Assembly (NCBI RefSeq): GCF_041261205.1
Contig: NZ_JBGCCH010000015.1
Span: forward strand, 149,850 to 213,849
Direction of reading: 5' to 3'
DNA: 64,000 nucleotides
Source: Catenulispora sp. MAP5-51
GTDB taxonomy: Bacteria > Actinomycetota > Actinomycetes > Streptomycetales > Catenulisporaceae
Positions 34,268-45,592 of this stretch are shown piece by piece. Numbering within the stretch: the first letter of the stretch is position 1; every line of letters starts with the position of its first letter. The notes beneath the pieces are model-generated. The model was given only the letters and a program-made list of their open reading frames with translations. It was not told the DNA's origin and did no database searches. The translations under genes were made by a program, and so were the position numbers.

Positions 34268-34816
34268 GGGGGACACGGTAGTGGCTGGGTACGGCCGGTG
34301 CATGGTGGTGGGGTGGGGATTGTGGGCGGTGTCACCTGGGGTGGGGCGGCTGGGGCGGCGGCGACTTTGTGGGAGCGGCTTTCGGGAGCGGCTGCGGTCG
34401 GGGTTGGACTTCAAGAGCTTTTTACGGCTTCGCGCACGCTTTGCGGGATCCGCTGGTGGCGCGGTTCGGTGGAGCGACGCGAGCAGCGCTGGCGGCCGGC
34501 GGTCGTGGCTGGGCAAGGGTGCGCGCCGGTCTGAGTCACTGCGCACGCGTTTGGTCTGGCGGGCGTCTGCCGCGTTTGGTGGGTGCCTAAGATCAAAGGC
34601 AGGTGCCTCCGGCGGGTGCTCTACAGCGGGGGGCGCCCCCTGCGGACCTCCTGCAACCGGCGGCCCGCGACTGTTCGGCTTTGTTTTCGTGCGTGGGCGC
34701 GTTGCGTTGTTCGGTGGCGGTGCTGCTTGTGGTCGCCAGTGTTCCGGGTCCCCCGAACACAACCCCCTCTGTGGGGTGCGTGCCGCACTCCGGCTGCGCG
34801 GCGCGCGGGTCGCCGC
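34268..34816. other. 549-bp intergenic stretch carrying a diverged dispersed repeat
   Basis: No convincing gene. Two blocks recur near the window's right end: 34424-34469 matches 62894-62939 at 39 of 46 positions without gaps, and 34704-34755 matches 63088-63140 at roughly 80 percent with one gap. A short block at about 34605-34615 (gtgcctccggcgg) also recurs at 63034-63046. Order and orientation are the same in both places. Confidence 0.75.
34424..34755 (+). repeat. dispersed intergenic repeat, copy A
   Basis: Key shared strings with copy B (62894-63140): acggcttcgcgc, then 22 bases from its start ggatccgctggtggcgcgg, then gcgttgt, tgcttgtggtcgcc and a CCGGRTYCCCCG-like end. Copy A is about 85 bp longer in its middle. 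Confidence 0.75.
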
Positions 34817-35263
34817 TCAGCTCACCCGCGAGATGTCCCAGCCGGGGGGTGCCGCCTCCACCCAGGTCAGGAAGGCCATCATCGACTCCGTCGACATCGC
34901 CAGCTCCACTACGCGGCCGGCGGCTGAGCACTCCAGGACTGCCCAGCCGGGGAGCAGGGTGCGGGTTTCCTCGCCGGCGGCGTCGCGGCGGGCCACGACG
35001 TCGAACCCCCGGCGAGCCAGGCTCGTGCGGGGGCGCGGGGAGTAGCTGAAGACGCGGTAGAGGTCCACCGTCTGGTCGCCGTAGCGGCCGACGGCGAAGG
35101 ACCAGCCGGAGGCGTCGCCGGGGGTGGGGAGGGGGCCGAAGCGGACTGCGCAGTCGAAGGCTCCGCCGCCGCGGCGGATCAGGTGGCGGCGCATCGGGAT
35201 GAATGCCACCGACAGACAGAGCACCACAAAGCAGACGGCCAGGACCTCGACAGCGCTGAGCAT
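34817..35263 (-). CDS. DUF2550 family membrane-anchored protein
   Basis: 148 residues: one N-terminal membrane helix (VEVLAVCFVVLCLSVAFI), then a basic hinge (PMRRHLIRRGGG) and a soluble domain. The family is found next to atpC in many actinobacteria, the same place as here (56 bp after atpC). Function unknown; location suggests a link to the ATP synthase or just shared transcription. Confidence 0.88.
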   Translation of the reverse strand: MLSAVEVLAVCFVVLCLSVAFIPMRRHLIRRGGGAFDCAVRFGPLPTPGDASGWSFAVGRYGDQTVDLYRVFSYSPRPRTSLARRGFDVVARRDAAGEETRTLLPGWAVLECSAAGRVVELAMSTESMMAFLTWVEAAPPGWDISRVS

Positions 35264-35319
35264 TTACGAAAGCTCCTCACCGTCGGGTCCTGGCCGCATC
35301 TACGTGTACCTCAGGGCCC

Positions 35320-38115
<2,796 letters not shown>

Positions 38116-38169
38116 ATCAGTTCACCCCTTCCCACGCTCGAGAGCTGGTGTTGTCGTAGGCCACCGCGA

Positions 38170-39804
38170 TCAGGCCTTGTGCTTGGTGATCGTGGCCTGG
38201 CCGACGTTGTCCTGGTCCATCGCCTCGGCCTTGTCCTGGTCCGCCAGCAGCGTGCCGTCGCCCAGCTCGAAGCCGCGCTTGAACTGCGCGACCGCGTCCT
38301 TGAACGCCGAGACGGTGTCATCGGAGAGCTGGCCGGTCTCACGGATGGAGGCCAGGACGCCAGCGTGGTCGGTCTTCAGGAAGGAGATGAACTCCTTCTC
38401 GAAGCGGCGCACGTCAGCCACCGGCACGTCGTCCACCGAGCCCGAGGTGCCGATCCAGATCGCGGCCACCTGCTCCTCGACCGGGTACGGCTCGTACTGG
38501 CCCTGCTTGAGGATCTCGACCATGCGCTGACCGCGGGCCAGCTGCGACTTGGAGGCGTCATCCAGGTCCGAGGCGAAGGCGGCGAACGCCTCCAGGTCGC
38601 GGAACTGGGCCAGCTCGACACGCAGCGAACCCGACACCGAACGCATCGCGCGCACCTGCGCCGAACCGCCGACGCGGGACACCGAGGTACCCACGTTGAT
38701 CGCCGGGCGGACACCGGAGTTGAACAGGTCGGTCTCGAAGAAGCACTGACCGTCGGTGATGGAGATGACGTTGGTCGGGATGAACGCCGAGATGTCGTTC
38801 GCCTTGGTCTCGATGACCGGCAGACCGGTCATCGAGCCCGCACCCATCTCGTCGGACAGCTTCGCGCAGCGCTCCAGCAGACGCGAGTGCAAGTAGAAAA
38901 CGTCGCCGGGGTACGCCTCGCGCCCCGGCGGGCGGCGCAGCAGCAGCGACATCGAGCGGTAGGCCTCGGCCTGCTTGGTCAGATCGTCGAAGACGATCAG
39001 GACGTGCTTGCCGTCGTACATCCAGTGCTGGCCGATGGCCGAGCCGGTGTAGGGCGCCAGGTACTTGAAACCGGCCGGGTCCGAGGCGGGGGACGCGACG
39101 ATGGTCGTGTACTCCATCGCGCCGGCCTCCTCCAGCGCGCCCTTGACGGCCGCGATGGTCGAGCCCTTCTGACCGATGGCGACGTAGATGCAGCGGACCT
39201 GCTTCTTCGGGTCGCCCGACGCCCAGTTCTGCTTCTGGTTGATGATCGTGTCCACGGCCACCGCGGTCTTGCCGGTCTGCCGGTCGCCGATGATCAGCTG
39301 ACGCTGACCACGGCCGATCGGGGTCATCGAGTCGATGGCCTTGATACCGGTCTGCAGCGGCTCCTTGACCGACTGGCGCGCCATGACACCCGGCGCCTGA
39401 AGCTCCAGGATGCGGGTGCCCTCAGCCTCGATCGGGCCCAGGCCGTCGATCGGCTCGCCCAGCGGGTTCACCACCCGGCCCATGAACTTGTCACCGACCG
39501 GGGTGGACAGGATCTCGCCGGTACGCGCGACCCGCTGCCCCTCCTCGATGCCTTCGTAGTCGCCCAGGACCACGACGCCGATCTCGCGGACGTCCAGGTT
39601 CAGGGCGATGCCCAGGGTGCCGTCCTCGAACTTCAGCAGCTCGTTGGTCATGGCCGAGGGCAGGCCCTCGACCTTGGCGATGCCGTCACCGATCTCGGTG
39701 ACGGTGCCGACTTCGTCCTTCGACGCCTCGGGCGCCTCGTAGGAAGCGACAAAGCGCTCCAACGCGTCCCGGATCTCCTCCGGACGGATCGTGAGCTCCG
39801 TCAT
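38170..39804 (-). CDS. atpA: ATP synthase alpha subunit
   Basis: 544 residues; non-catalytic nucleotide-binding F1 subunit. P-loop [15 protein letters not shown] about 170, [11 protein letters not shown] and the [18 protein letters not shown] segment are standard. The start [15 protein letters not shown] at 39804 has an AGGA site seven bases upstream. The 193-bp gap to atpH (39805-39997) is unusually wide for this operon. Confidence 0.97.
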   Translation of the reverse strand: MTELTIRPEEIRDALERFVASYEAPEASKDEVGTVTEIGDGIAKVEGLPSAMTNELLKFEDGTLGIALNLDVREIGVVVLGDYEGIEEGQRVARTGEILSTPVGDKFMGRVVNPLGEPIDGLGPIEAEGTRILELQAPGVMARQSVKEPLQTGIKAIDSMTPIGRGQRQLIIGDRQTGKTAVAVDTIINQKQNWASGDPKKQVRCIYVAIGQKGSTIAAVKGALEEAGAMEYTTIVASPASDPAGFKYLAPYTGSAIGQHWMYDGKHVLIVFDDLTKQAEAYRSMSLLLRRPPGREAYPGDVFYLHSRLLERCAKLSDEMGAGSMTGLPVIETKANDISAFIPTNVISITDGQCFFETDLFNSGVRPAINVGTSVSRVGGSAQVRAMRSVSGSLRVELAQFRDLEAFAAFASDLDDASKSQLARGQRMVEILKQGQYEPYPVEEQVAAIWIGTSGSVDDVPVADVRRFEKEFISFLKTDHAGVLASIRETGQLSDDTVSAFKDAVAQFKRGFELGDGTLLADQDKAEAMDQDNVGQATITKHKA

Positions 39805-39997
39805 GAGTATTCCTGCTCTCCTAGAATCATCCGGGCCGGGCAACGGCGGGCCCGGCTCGTCTGCCGGAGTTCCGCCCGCCGCCACCACCCGCAGGTCGTT
39901 TCTGGTGGGTACTGCTAGATCTTCAATTGGGCACGGTGAGTGCTTCTTGTACGACGCTAAGCCTTGACGCCGAGCGCCGCTGCGTCGGCTCGCGGAC
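39805..39997 (-). other. wide atpH-atpA spacer with a GC hairpin
   Basis: All other F1 genes here are close or overlapping. The spacer has an inverted repeat gccgggc/gcccggc around 39835-39856 and no open frame that looks coding. It could host an internal promoter, an attenuator or a processing site. Confidence 0.5.
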
Positions 39998-40813
39998 TCA
40001 GCCGGCCAGCTGCCGCTGCGCCTGGCCCAGCCGGGTCGCCACGGTGCCGTCGATGACCTCGTCGCCGATCCGCACCGACAGCCCGCCCAGCACCGCCGGG
40101 TCCAGATCCACGTTCAGGTGGACCTGCTGGCCGTACAGCCGCTTGAGCACCGCCGCGAGGCGGTCGCGCTGCTGCTCGGTCAACGGGAGCGCCGCGGTCA
40201 CATAGGCGATCAGCCGCTGGCGGCGCGCGGCCGCCTCCTTGCCGATCTCCGTCAGGCCCGCGCTGATCGACCGGCCGCGCGGGTTGGCCACCAGTCGGCC
40301 CACCAGGCGGTACGTCGTCGTGTCGACCTTGCCGGACAGCAGCCCGTCGACGAGCGCGACCCGCTTGTCGGCCGGAACCCGGCCGTCGGCCAGGGCCAGC
40401 GCCAGGTCGCCGTTGGAGTCCAGCAGCCGGCCCAGCCGGAACAGCTCGTCCTCGACGTCGTCCAGCTTGCCGTCGCGCTCGGCCACGGCCAGGTCGGCAC
40501 GGACCGCGAGGTTCGCGACCGCGTCGGCCAGGTCGCGCGGGGCGCTCCAGCGGGACCGGGCCAGGCCGGCCACCAGGGCGGCGGCGTCGGCGCCGATCTT
40601 GCCGGCCAGCAGCGCGGTCGCGATGTCCGCGCGCTGGGCCGCCGGCCGGGCCGGGTCGGTCAGCATGCGGCGCAGCGCCGCGTCCTTGCCGAAGGCCACG
40701 GACACGGCCGACAGGTCGTCGGCCACGGCCGCGATGTCAGCACCCGGCGCCGAGGTGAGCGCGTCGAGGCGGTCGGCTCCGCCCCGCGCAGCCTCGCGGC
40801 TGGCGCCCTGCAT
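39998..40813 (-). CDS. atpH: ATP synthase delta subunit
   Basis: 271 residues; links the peripheral stalk to the alpha subunits. C-terminal signature [24 protein letters not shown] with [14 protein letters not shown] at the end. Longer than the E. coli protein (about 177) because actinobacterial forms have an extended N-terminal part. Start overlaps the atpF stop (ATGA). Confidence 0.94.
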   Translation of the reverse strand: MQGASREAARGGADRLDALTSAPGADIAAVADDLSAVSVAFGKDAALRRMLTDPARPAAQRADIATALLAGKIGADAAALVAGLARSRWSAPRDLADAVANLAVRADLAVAERDGKLDDVEDELFRLGRLLDSNGDLALALADGRVPADKRVALVDGLLSGKVDTTTYRLVGRLVANPRGRSISAGLTEIGKEAAARRQRLIAYVTAALPLTEQQRDRLAAVLKRLYGQQVHLNVDLDPAVLGGLSVRIGDEVIDGTVATRLGQAQRQLAG

Positions 40814-41382
40814 CAGGCACCCGCCTTAGCACCGGACTGGGCTTCCGCCTTGGCTTCCAGCTCGGCCAGGAACCGGTCGACGGTGCCGCGCTGGCGGGCC
40901 TCGTCTTCCAGCGACTCGCCGACGATCTTGCTCGCCAGCTGGATCGCCAGCGTGCCCAGGTCGCCCTTGAGCGCGGCGCGGGTCGCGGCGGCGTCGGCGT
41001 CGAGCTGGGCCCGGCCGGAGGACACCAGGTTGTCGCGCTGCTCGGTGCCGTCGGCGCGCATCGACGCGACGATGTCGGCACCCTGTTCGCGGGCGTGCTG
41101 GGTGATCTTGGCGGCCTCGTGGCGCGCCTCGGTCAGGTTGCGCTGGTACTCCTCCTGCAGCGCGGCGGCGGCCGCTTGGGCCTCCTCGGCACGCTGCATG
41201 CCGCCCTCGATGGCGTCGGTGCGCTCATCCAGGGTCTTCTTGATGCTCGGCAGGAGCTTCTTCCAGAAGATCACGAAGATGATCAGGAACGCGATCGTGC
41301 CGATGACGAGCTCGTCGCCCTTGGGCACGACCGGGTTGAACTCACCGGCCAGCACGACTGCGGTGTTCGCAGCAGGCATCAT
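40813..41382 (-). CDS. atpF: ATP synthase b subunit
   Basis: 189 residues: one N-terminal membrane helix (ELVIGTIAFLIIFVIFWKKL) and a long charged helical rod (Glu/Ala/Gln-rich) forming the peripheral stalk. Overlaps atpH by four bases; 41 bp after atpE. Confidence 0.96.
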   Translation of the reverse strand: MMPAANTAVVLAGEFNPVVPKGDELVIGTIAFLIIFVIFWKKLLPSIKKTLDERTDAIEGGMQRAEEAQAAAAALQEEYQRNLTEARHEAAKITQHAREQGADIVASMRADGTEQRDNLVSSGRAQLDADAAATRAALKGDLGTLAIQLASKIVGESLEDEARQRGTVDRFLAELEAKAEAQSGAKAGA

Positions 41383-41423
41383 GGTCTACCTTCCCTAGGT
41401 CCGTAGGGGCTCGGGTCGGCGCT

Positions 41424-41720
<297 letters not shown>

Positions 41721-41829
41721 TTATAGGTCATGCGTGATCTTGAGTTGTGGTCTTGCACCACGTCCCCTTGGGAACAAGGAGCCGCACGTCTGCGTTGGCC
41801 GCTTAAGAGGAACACGGCCCTATGTGGTT

Positions 41830-42669
41830 CTAGTGCGCTTCCTCAAGAGCACCCTGCAGGTAGCTCGCGGTCAGCATCACGAAGATGTAGGCCTGAAGCG
41901 CCTGGATGAACAGCTCGAAGCCGGTCATCACGATCGCCATGGTGAAGGACGCGCCGGAGAACACGATCCCCTTGACGCTGAACATGTACCAGGCACCGGC
42001 GGCGAACGTCGCCAGCAGCAGGTGGCCGGCGAACATGTTCGCGAAGAGCCGGATGCCCAGGGTGAACGGCCGGATGAAGATGTTCGACAGCAGCTCGATC
42101 GGCGTCAGGATGACCAGGATGCCCAGCGGCACGCCGCTCGGGACGCCGAGGACGCGGAAGTAGCCCAGGCCGTGCCGCTTGAAGCCGGCGTACATGTAGG
42201 TCAGCCAGACCATGATGGCCAGGGCCAGCGGGAAGGCGTATACCGAGCTCACCGGGAACTGGATGCCCGGGACGAACGACATGATGTTCATCAGCCAGAC
42301 GAAGAAGAAGAGCGAGAACAGGAAGGGCACGTACTTGTCGCCCTGCTTGCCCATCGAGTCGCGCGCGATGCGGTCGCGCACGAAGAGGTAGGCCACCTCG
42401 CCGACGTTCTGCACGCCGCGCGGGACCATCTTCGGCTTGTTGAAGGCGGCCCAGCCGAAGGCGACCATCAGCACGATGATCAGCGCGACGATCAGGGTCG
42501 GCTTGGTGACGCCGTAGCCGAGGATGTGGAAGGCCGGGCGGGTGGAGAAGTCGAAGTCCTCCGAGCTCGGCGAGACGTGGCTGAAGCCGCAGTTGTTGCT
42601 GCCGAAGAGGTGGCAACCGCTGCTGTCCGTGCTCAGTGCGCCGACACCGGCGGCAAGACTAAGACTCAT
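41830..42669 (-). CDS. atpB: ATP synthase a subunit
   Basis: 279 residues, five to six membrane helices. The essential Arg lies in TLGIRLFANMFAGHLLL, and the C-terminal helix has FELFIQALQAYIFVML. Proton channel of Fo. The N-terminal outer segment has two Cys (GCHLFGSNNCG). 160 bp separate it from atpE. Confidence 0.96.
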   Translation of the reverse strand: MSLSLAAGVGALSTDSSGCHLFGSNNCGFSHVSPSSEDFDFSTRPAFHILGYGVTKPTLIVALIIVLMVAFGWAAFNKPKMVPRGVQNVGEVAYLFVRDRIARDSMGKQGDKYVPFLFSLFFFVWLMNIMSFVPGIQFPVSSVYAFPLALAIMVWLTYMYAGFKRHGLGYFRVLGVPSGVPLGILVILTPIELLSNIFIRPFTLGIRLFANMFAGHLLLATFAAGAWYMFSVKGIVFSGASFTMAIVMTGFELFIQALQAYIFVMLTASYLQGALEEAH

Positions 42670-42766
42670 CGTGTGTATCCAGACTGGCTCATCGTGACGG
42701 CAACCTTCAGGTGTCGGCGCGTCCGGGTCGTCCCCGGGCGCGCGATCGGCACTGGATGTGTCGTGG

Positions 42767-43117
42767 CTATCGGTCGTGCTGGTCGAACTGGTCCTGCCGG
42801 TCCTGCTGCTGCGCGGTCGCGTCCTCGGGCTCGACGTCGGCCAGGGCGCGGCGCTTGCGGAGCAGTGCTTCGCGTTCCTGCCTCTCCAGCACCGACACCT
42901 GCCGGAGCGTGAGATACAGACCCGCGGCGAGTCCGAAGATCACCCCGATCGGTGCGAACACGTTCGAGGTGCCGGCCCACTTGTCGATCAGCCAACCCAG
43001 GCCGCCGTAGAGGACCATGCCCGTCAGCAGGTAGCCCGTGATCGAGGCCGGATCGACCTTTTTCTCGGGTCTCCCGGTGGGGGTTTTCGGCTTGCGTGTA
43101 CTGCTCATGCTGCTCAT
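42767..43117 (-). CDS. AtpZ/AtpI-family membrane protein
   Basis: 116 residues, two membrane helices (ITGYLLTGMVLYGGLGWLID; VFAPIGVIFGLAAGLYLTL), basic N-terminus and a Gln/Asp-rich tail. Such small proteins precede atpB in many operons and are thought to help c-ring assembly or Mg2+/Ca2+ handling. ATG 43117 is used; ATG 43108 is an alternative. Confidence 0.85.
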   Translation of the reverse strand: MSSMSSTRKPKTPTGRPEKKVDPASITGYLLTGMVLYGGLGWLIDKWAGTSNVFAPIGVIFGLAAGLYLTLRQVSVLERQEREALLRKRRALADVEPEDATAQQQDRQDQFDQHDR

Positions 43118-43237
43118 GCCGCCTCGGACGATAGCAGGAGAGATGACCTTCCCTGAAACCCAGCTGAGAAGGCGTGAGCGGCACGCTGGAATGCGTTAGG
43201 AACTCGTGACCTGGCACCGTTCGATTCCGAACAGAGG

Positions 43238-43340
43238 GCAGGCGAGGCGTCAGCGCCGGCCGGTAACACAGTCCGGTTCCGGCGGTGAGCAGGCGAGGAG
43301 TCAGTACCGGCCCACAGGCCGGTTTATGGGAGGTCATGGG
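43238..43340. repeat. two diverged copies of a 50-bp unit between atpI and atpZ
   Basis: Unit 1 starts gcaggcgaggcgtcag at 43238 and unit 2 gcaggcgaggagtcag at 43289; both continue with CCGGCC and then a CAG-CCGGTT run. They fill most of the 226-bp gap after the AtpI-like stop codon. Confidence 0.7.
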
Positions 43341-43343
43341 TGA

Positions 43344-43823
43344 CTACCGGCCGCCGAGGGGCGTCGGTTCGGACTCGGCGGTGCTCTCGGGGCGCTTGGG
43401 CGCCGCGGGCTTGAGCGAGTCCGGGATCGCGGAGGGGTCCGCGTAGAAGATCTTCGTTTTCAGCACCGCGCGGGTCTCGGCGGCCAGCCACACCAACGTC
43501 AGGCCCAGCATGGTGAACCCGAAAGAGCGGAAGTGGAACAGCGTGGTGTGCTTGAACGCGATCATCAGCGCGGCAAGGAAGAAGATCTTGCCGAGGTAGG
43601 TGAGCATCGCGTAGCCCAGCAGCATCTGCGGCTGCTTCTGCGCGACCCGGCTGATGACCACGATCGTCACCGAGAAGAAGGCCAGAGTGATGACGCTGCC
43701 GAGCAGCGATCCGATCAGGCCCTTGCTGCCGACCAGCACGGTGCAGAGCACGACGGCGATGGCGCCGGCGACAGCGGTCGGTACCGCTGCTCCGCGCAAC
43801 AATCGGGCGTCAATGGCCTGCAT
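43344..43823 (-). CDS. atpI: ATP synthase subunit I-like membrane protein
   Basis: 159 residues with four predicted membrane helices (VPTAVAGAIAVVLCTVLVG, SVITLAFFSVTIVVISRVA, MLTYLGKIFFLAALMIAF, FGFTMLGLTLVWLAAE), the layout of actinobacterial AtpI at the head of the atp operon. ATG 43823 with AGGGA just upstream is preferred over TTG 43835. Confidence 0.85.
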   Translation of the reverse strand: MQAIDARLLRGAAVPTAVAGAIAVVLCTVLVGSKGLIGSLLGSVITLAFFSVTIVVISRVAQKQPQMLLGYAMLTYLGKIFFLAALMIAFKHTTLFHFRSFGFTMLGLTLVWLAAETRAVLKTKIFYADPSAIPDSLKPAAPKRPESTAESEPTPLGGR

Positions 43824-43935
43824 GGCTTCCCTCAAGAAGTCTTGTAGGTCGCGCGCTGCCGGGGATCCGGCACCGCGTCGTGTCGGTTCAGGTTACGGGG
43901 GCGGTTCGGATTTCTCACAACCCCTCATCCCCTTG

Positions 43936-43954
43936 TTCGTGAAAGCTATCACAA
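43936..43954 (-). promoter_or_regulatory. Rex-like operator upstream of the ATP synthase operon
   Basis: TTCGTGAAAGCTATCACAA; on the minus strand TTGTGA-N6-TCACGA, matching the Rex half-sites TTGTGA-N6-TCACAA at 11 of 12 positions. It lies 113 bp upstream of the first operon gene. Rex senses NADH/NAD+ and controls respiratory genes in Streptomyces. Confidence 0.65.
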
Positions 43955-44100
43955 GCTCGCCTCCTACGCACGAACCGGTTTTCGCCCGCCCCTCGACCTG
44001 TGTTTTTCCGGCCCTGCTCCGTCAGAGTGCGTACTTCTTCAGCTGGGAGAACGTACCCGGGGTGGACACAGGGTCACGATCGGGTGGACACCAGGTGTGA

Positions 44101-45411
44101 TCAACGCGACAGCGTGCGGGGGCGCATGCCGCCGTCGGGATTCGTGTTGTCGGCGCCGTTCTCCGCCGATGCGGCTATGGCCGGGATGGCCGACTCGCCC
44201 TCGGCGGGCGCGCCGGTGCTCCCGGCTCCGGCGCGGTGCCGGGCCGTGGGAGCCGAACCCACCCGCAGCGCCTTGGTGCGCAGCCGCTCCCGGTGGTCGC
44301 CCAGGCGCGGTCCCAGCAGCATCAGCAGTCCCACCAGTGTCATCGCTATGGCGCCGTAGACGATCGGCTGGCGCGAGGGCGTCACGGCGAACAGCACGGT
44401 GACGAACGCGACCAGCGCCGACCAGAAGTACATGATGAGCACGGCGCGGCGCTTGGAGTGCCCGATCTGCAGCATCCGGTGGTGCAGGTGGCCCTTGTCG
44501 GCGGCCAGCGGGGACATGCCGGCCTTGGTGCGGCGCACCACGGCCATCACCATGTCGGCGATCGGCAGCAGGGTGACCGAGATCGGCATGATCAGCGGCA
44601 GGTAGGCCGGCACCAACTTGTGCACCGAGCTGGTCTGGCTCAGTCCCGCGCCCAGCTGGTAGGGGTCGATGCCGCCCATGACGGTGATGGAGGTCGCGGC
44701 CAGCAGCATGCCCAGCAGCATCGAGCCGGTGTCGCCCATGAACATCCGGGCCGGGTGCCAGTTGTGGGCCAGGAAGCCCAGGCAGATCCCGACGGTGACG
44801 ATCGCGATCAGCGCCGGGGCGGTGGCGCCGCTGAGCTTGTAGCTGATGGCCAGCCGGTAGCAGTAGGCGAAGGAGGCCAGGCCCGCGATGCAGGTGATGC
44901 CGGCGGCCAGGCCGTCCAGGCCGTCGACGAAGTTCACCGCGTTCATCAGCACCAGCACCAGGAACACCGACACCACGATGGACAGCGTCGGGTCCACGGC
45001 CACGATGCCGATGCCGGGGATCACCAGCCAGCTGATCTGGATCCCCTTCACCACCATCACCGAGGCGGCGAAGATCTGGCCGGCGAACTTGGTCAGCGGG
45101 TCCAGCTCGAACTTGTCGTCCACCATGCCCAGCACCACCACCAGGAAGGTGCCCCACAGCAGCGCCTGGATGGTGTTGGACTCGCCGTAGACGTCGCGCT
45201 CCAGCATCGGGAAGTGCCCGGCCACGGTCAGCGCGGCGGCCAGTCCGATGAACATGGCCAGCCCGCCCACCCGGGGCTTGGGGGTCTCGTGCACGTCCCG
45301 CTCGCGGATCACCGGGACCAGTCCCAGCCGGATGGCCAGCGCCCGGACCGGGCCGCCGAGAAGGAGGGTCACCGCCAGTGCCACCGTCATGGCGAGCAGG
45401 TACTCCCTCAC
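44101..45411 (-). CDS. wecA: WecA-type undecaprenyl-phosphate GlcNAc-1-phosphate transferase
   Basis: 436 residues, about 11 membrane helices. Catalytic motifs: VRERDVHETPKPRVGG-type loop, GMVDDKFELDPLTKF (DDxxD), NAVNFVDGLDGLAAG, AHNWHPARMFMGDTGSM and KGHLHHRM. It starts lipid-linked glycan synthesis at the membrane, for wall teichoic/secondary polymers. GTG 45411 has GAGAGGA four to five bases upstream. The C-terminal 60 residues are a hydrophilic, disordered tail. Confidence 0.93.
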   Translation of the reverse strand: MREYLLAMTVALAVTLLLGGPVRALAIRLGLVPVIRERDVHETPKPRVGGLAMFIGLAAALTVAGHFPMLERDVYGESNTIQALLWGTFLVVVLGMVDDKFELDPLTKFAGQIFAASVMVVKGIQISWLVIPGIGIVAVDPTLSIVVSVFLVLVLMNAVNFVDGLDGLAAGITCIAGLASFAYCYRLAISYKLSGATAPALIAIVTVGICLGFLAHNWHPARMFMGDTGSMLLGMLLAATSITVMGGIDPYQLGAGLSQTSSVHKLVPAYLPLIMPISVTLLPIADMVMAVVRRTKAGMSPLAADKGHLHHRMLQIGHSKRRAVLIMYFWSALVAFVTVLFAVTPSRQPIVYGAIAMTLVGLLMLLGPRLGDHRERLRTKALRVGSAPTARHRAGAGSTGAPAEGESAIPAIAASAENGADNTNPDGGMRPRTLSR

Positions 45412-45592
45412 GGGATCCTCTCCGATTCTCTCGCTGTGTACTGCGGGGCCTAACAGGGTCTGACTAGGACAGTCGACCACCGATGAGCGGTGGTCCTCGG
45501 AGGATCAGGTGGATCAGGTGTCACCCGCGTCGCGAGACAACCCTACGCCGACTACCGGCAGGCGGTGCGTCACAACTGTGGAACGGAAGCGG

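Noticed and set aside
34411..34596. 61-codon minus-strand open frame in the intergenic repeat
   Set aside because: The matching copy at 62.9 kb has an in-frame stop at the same place, so coding sense is not kept.
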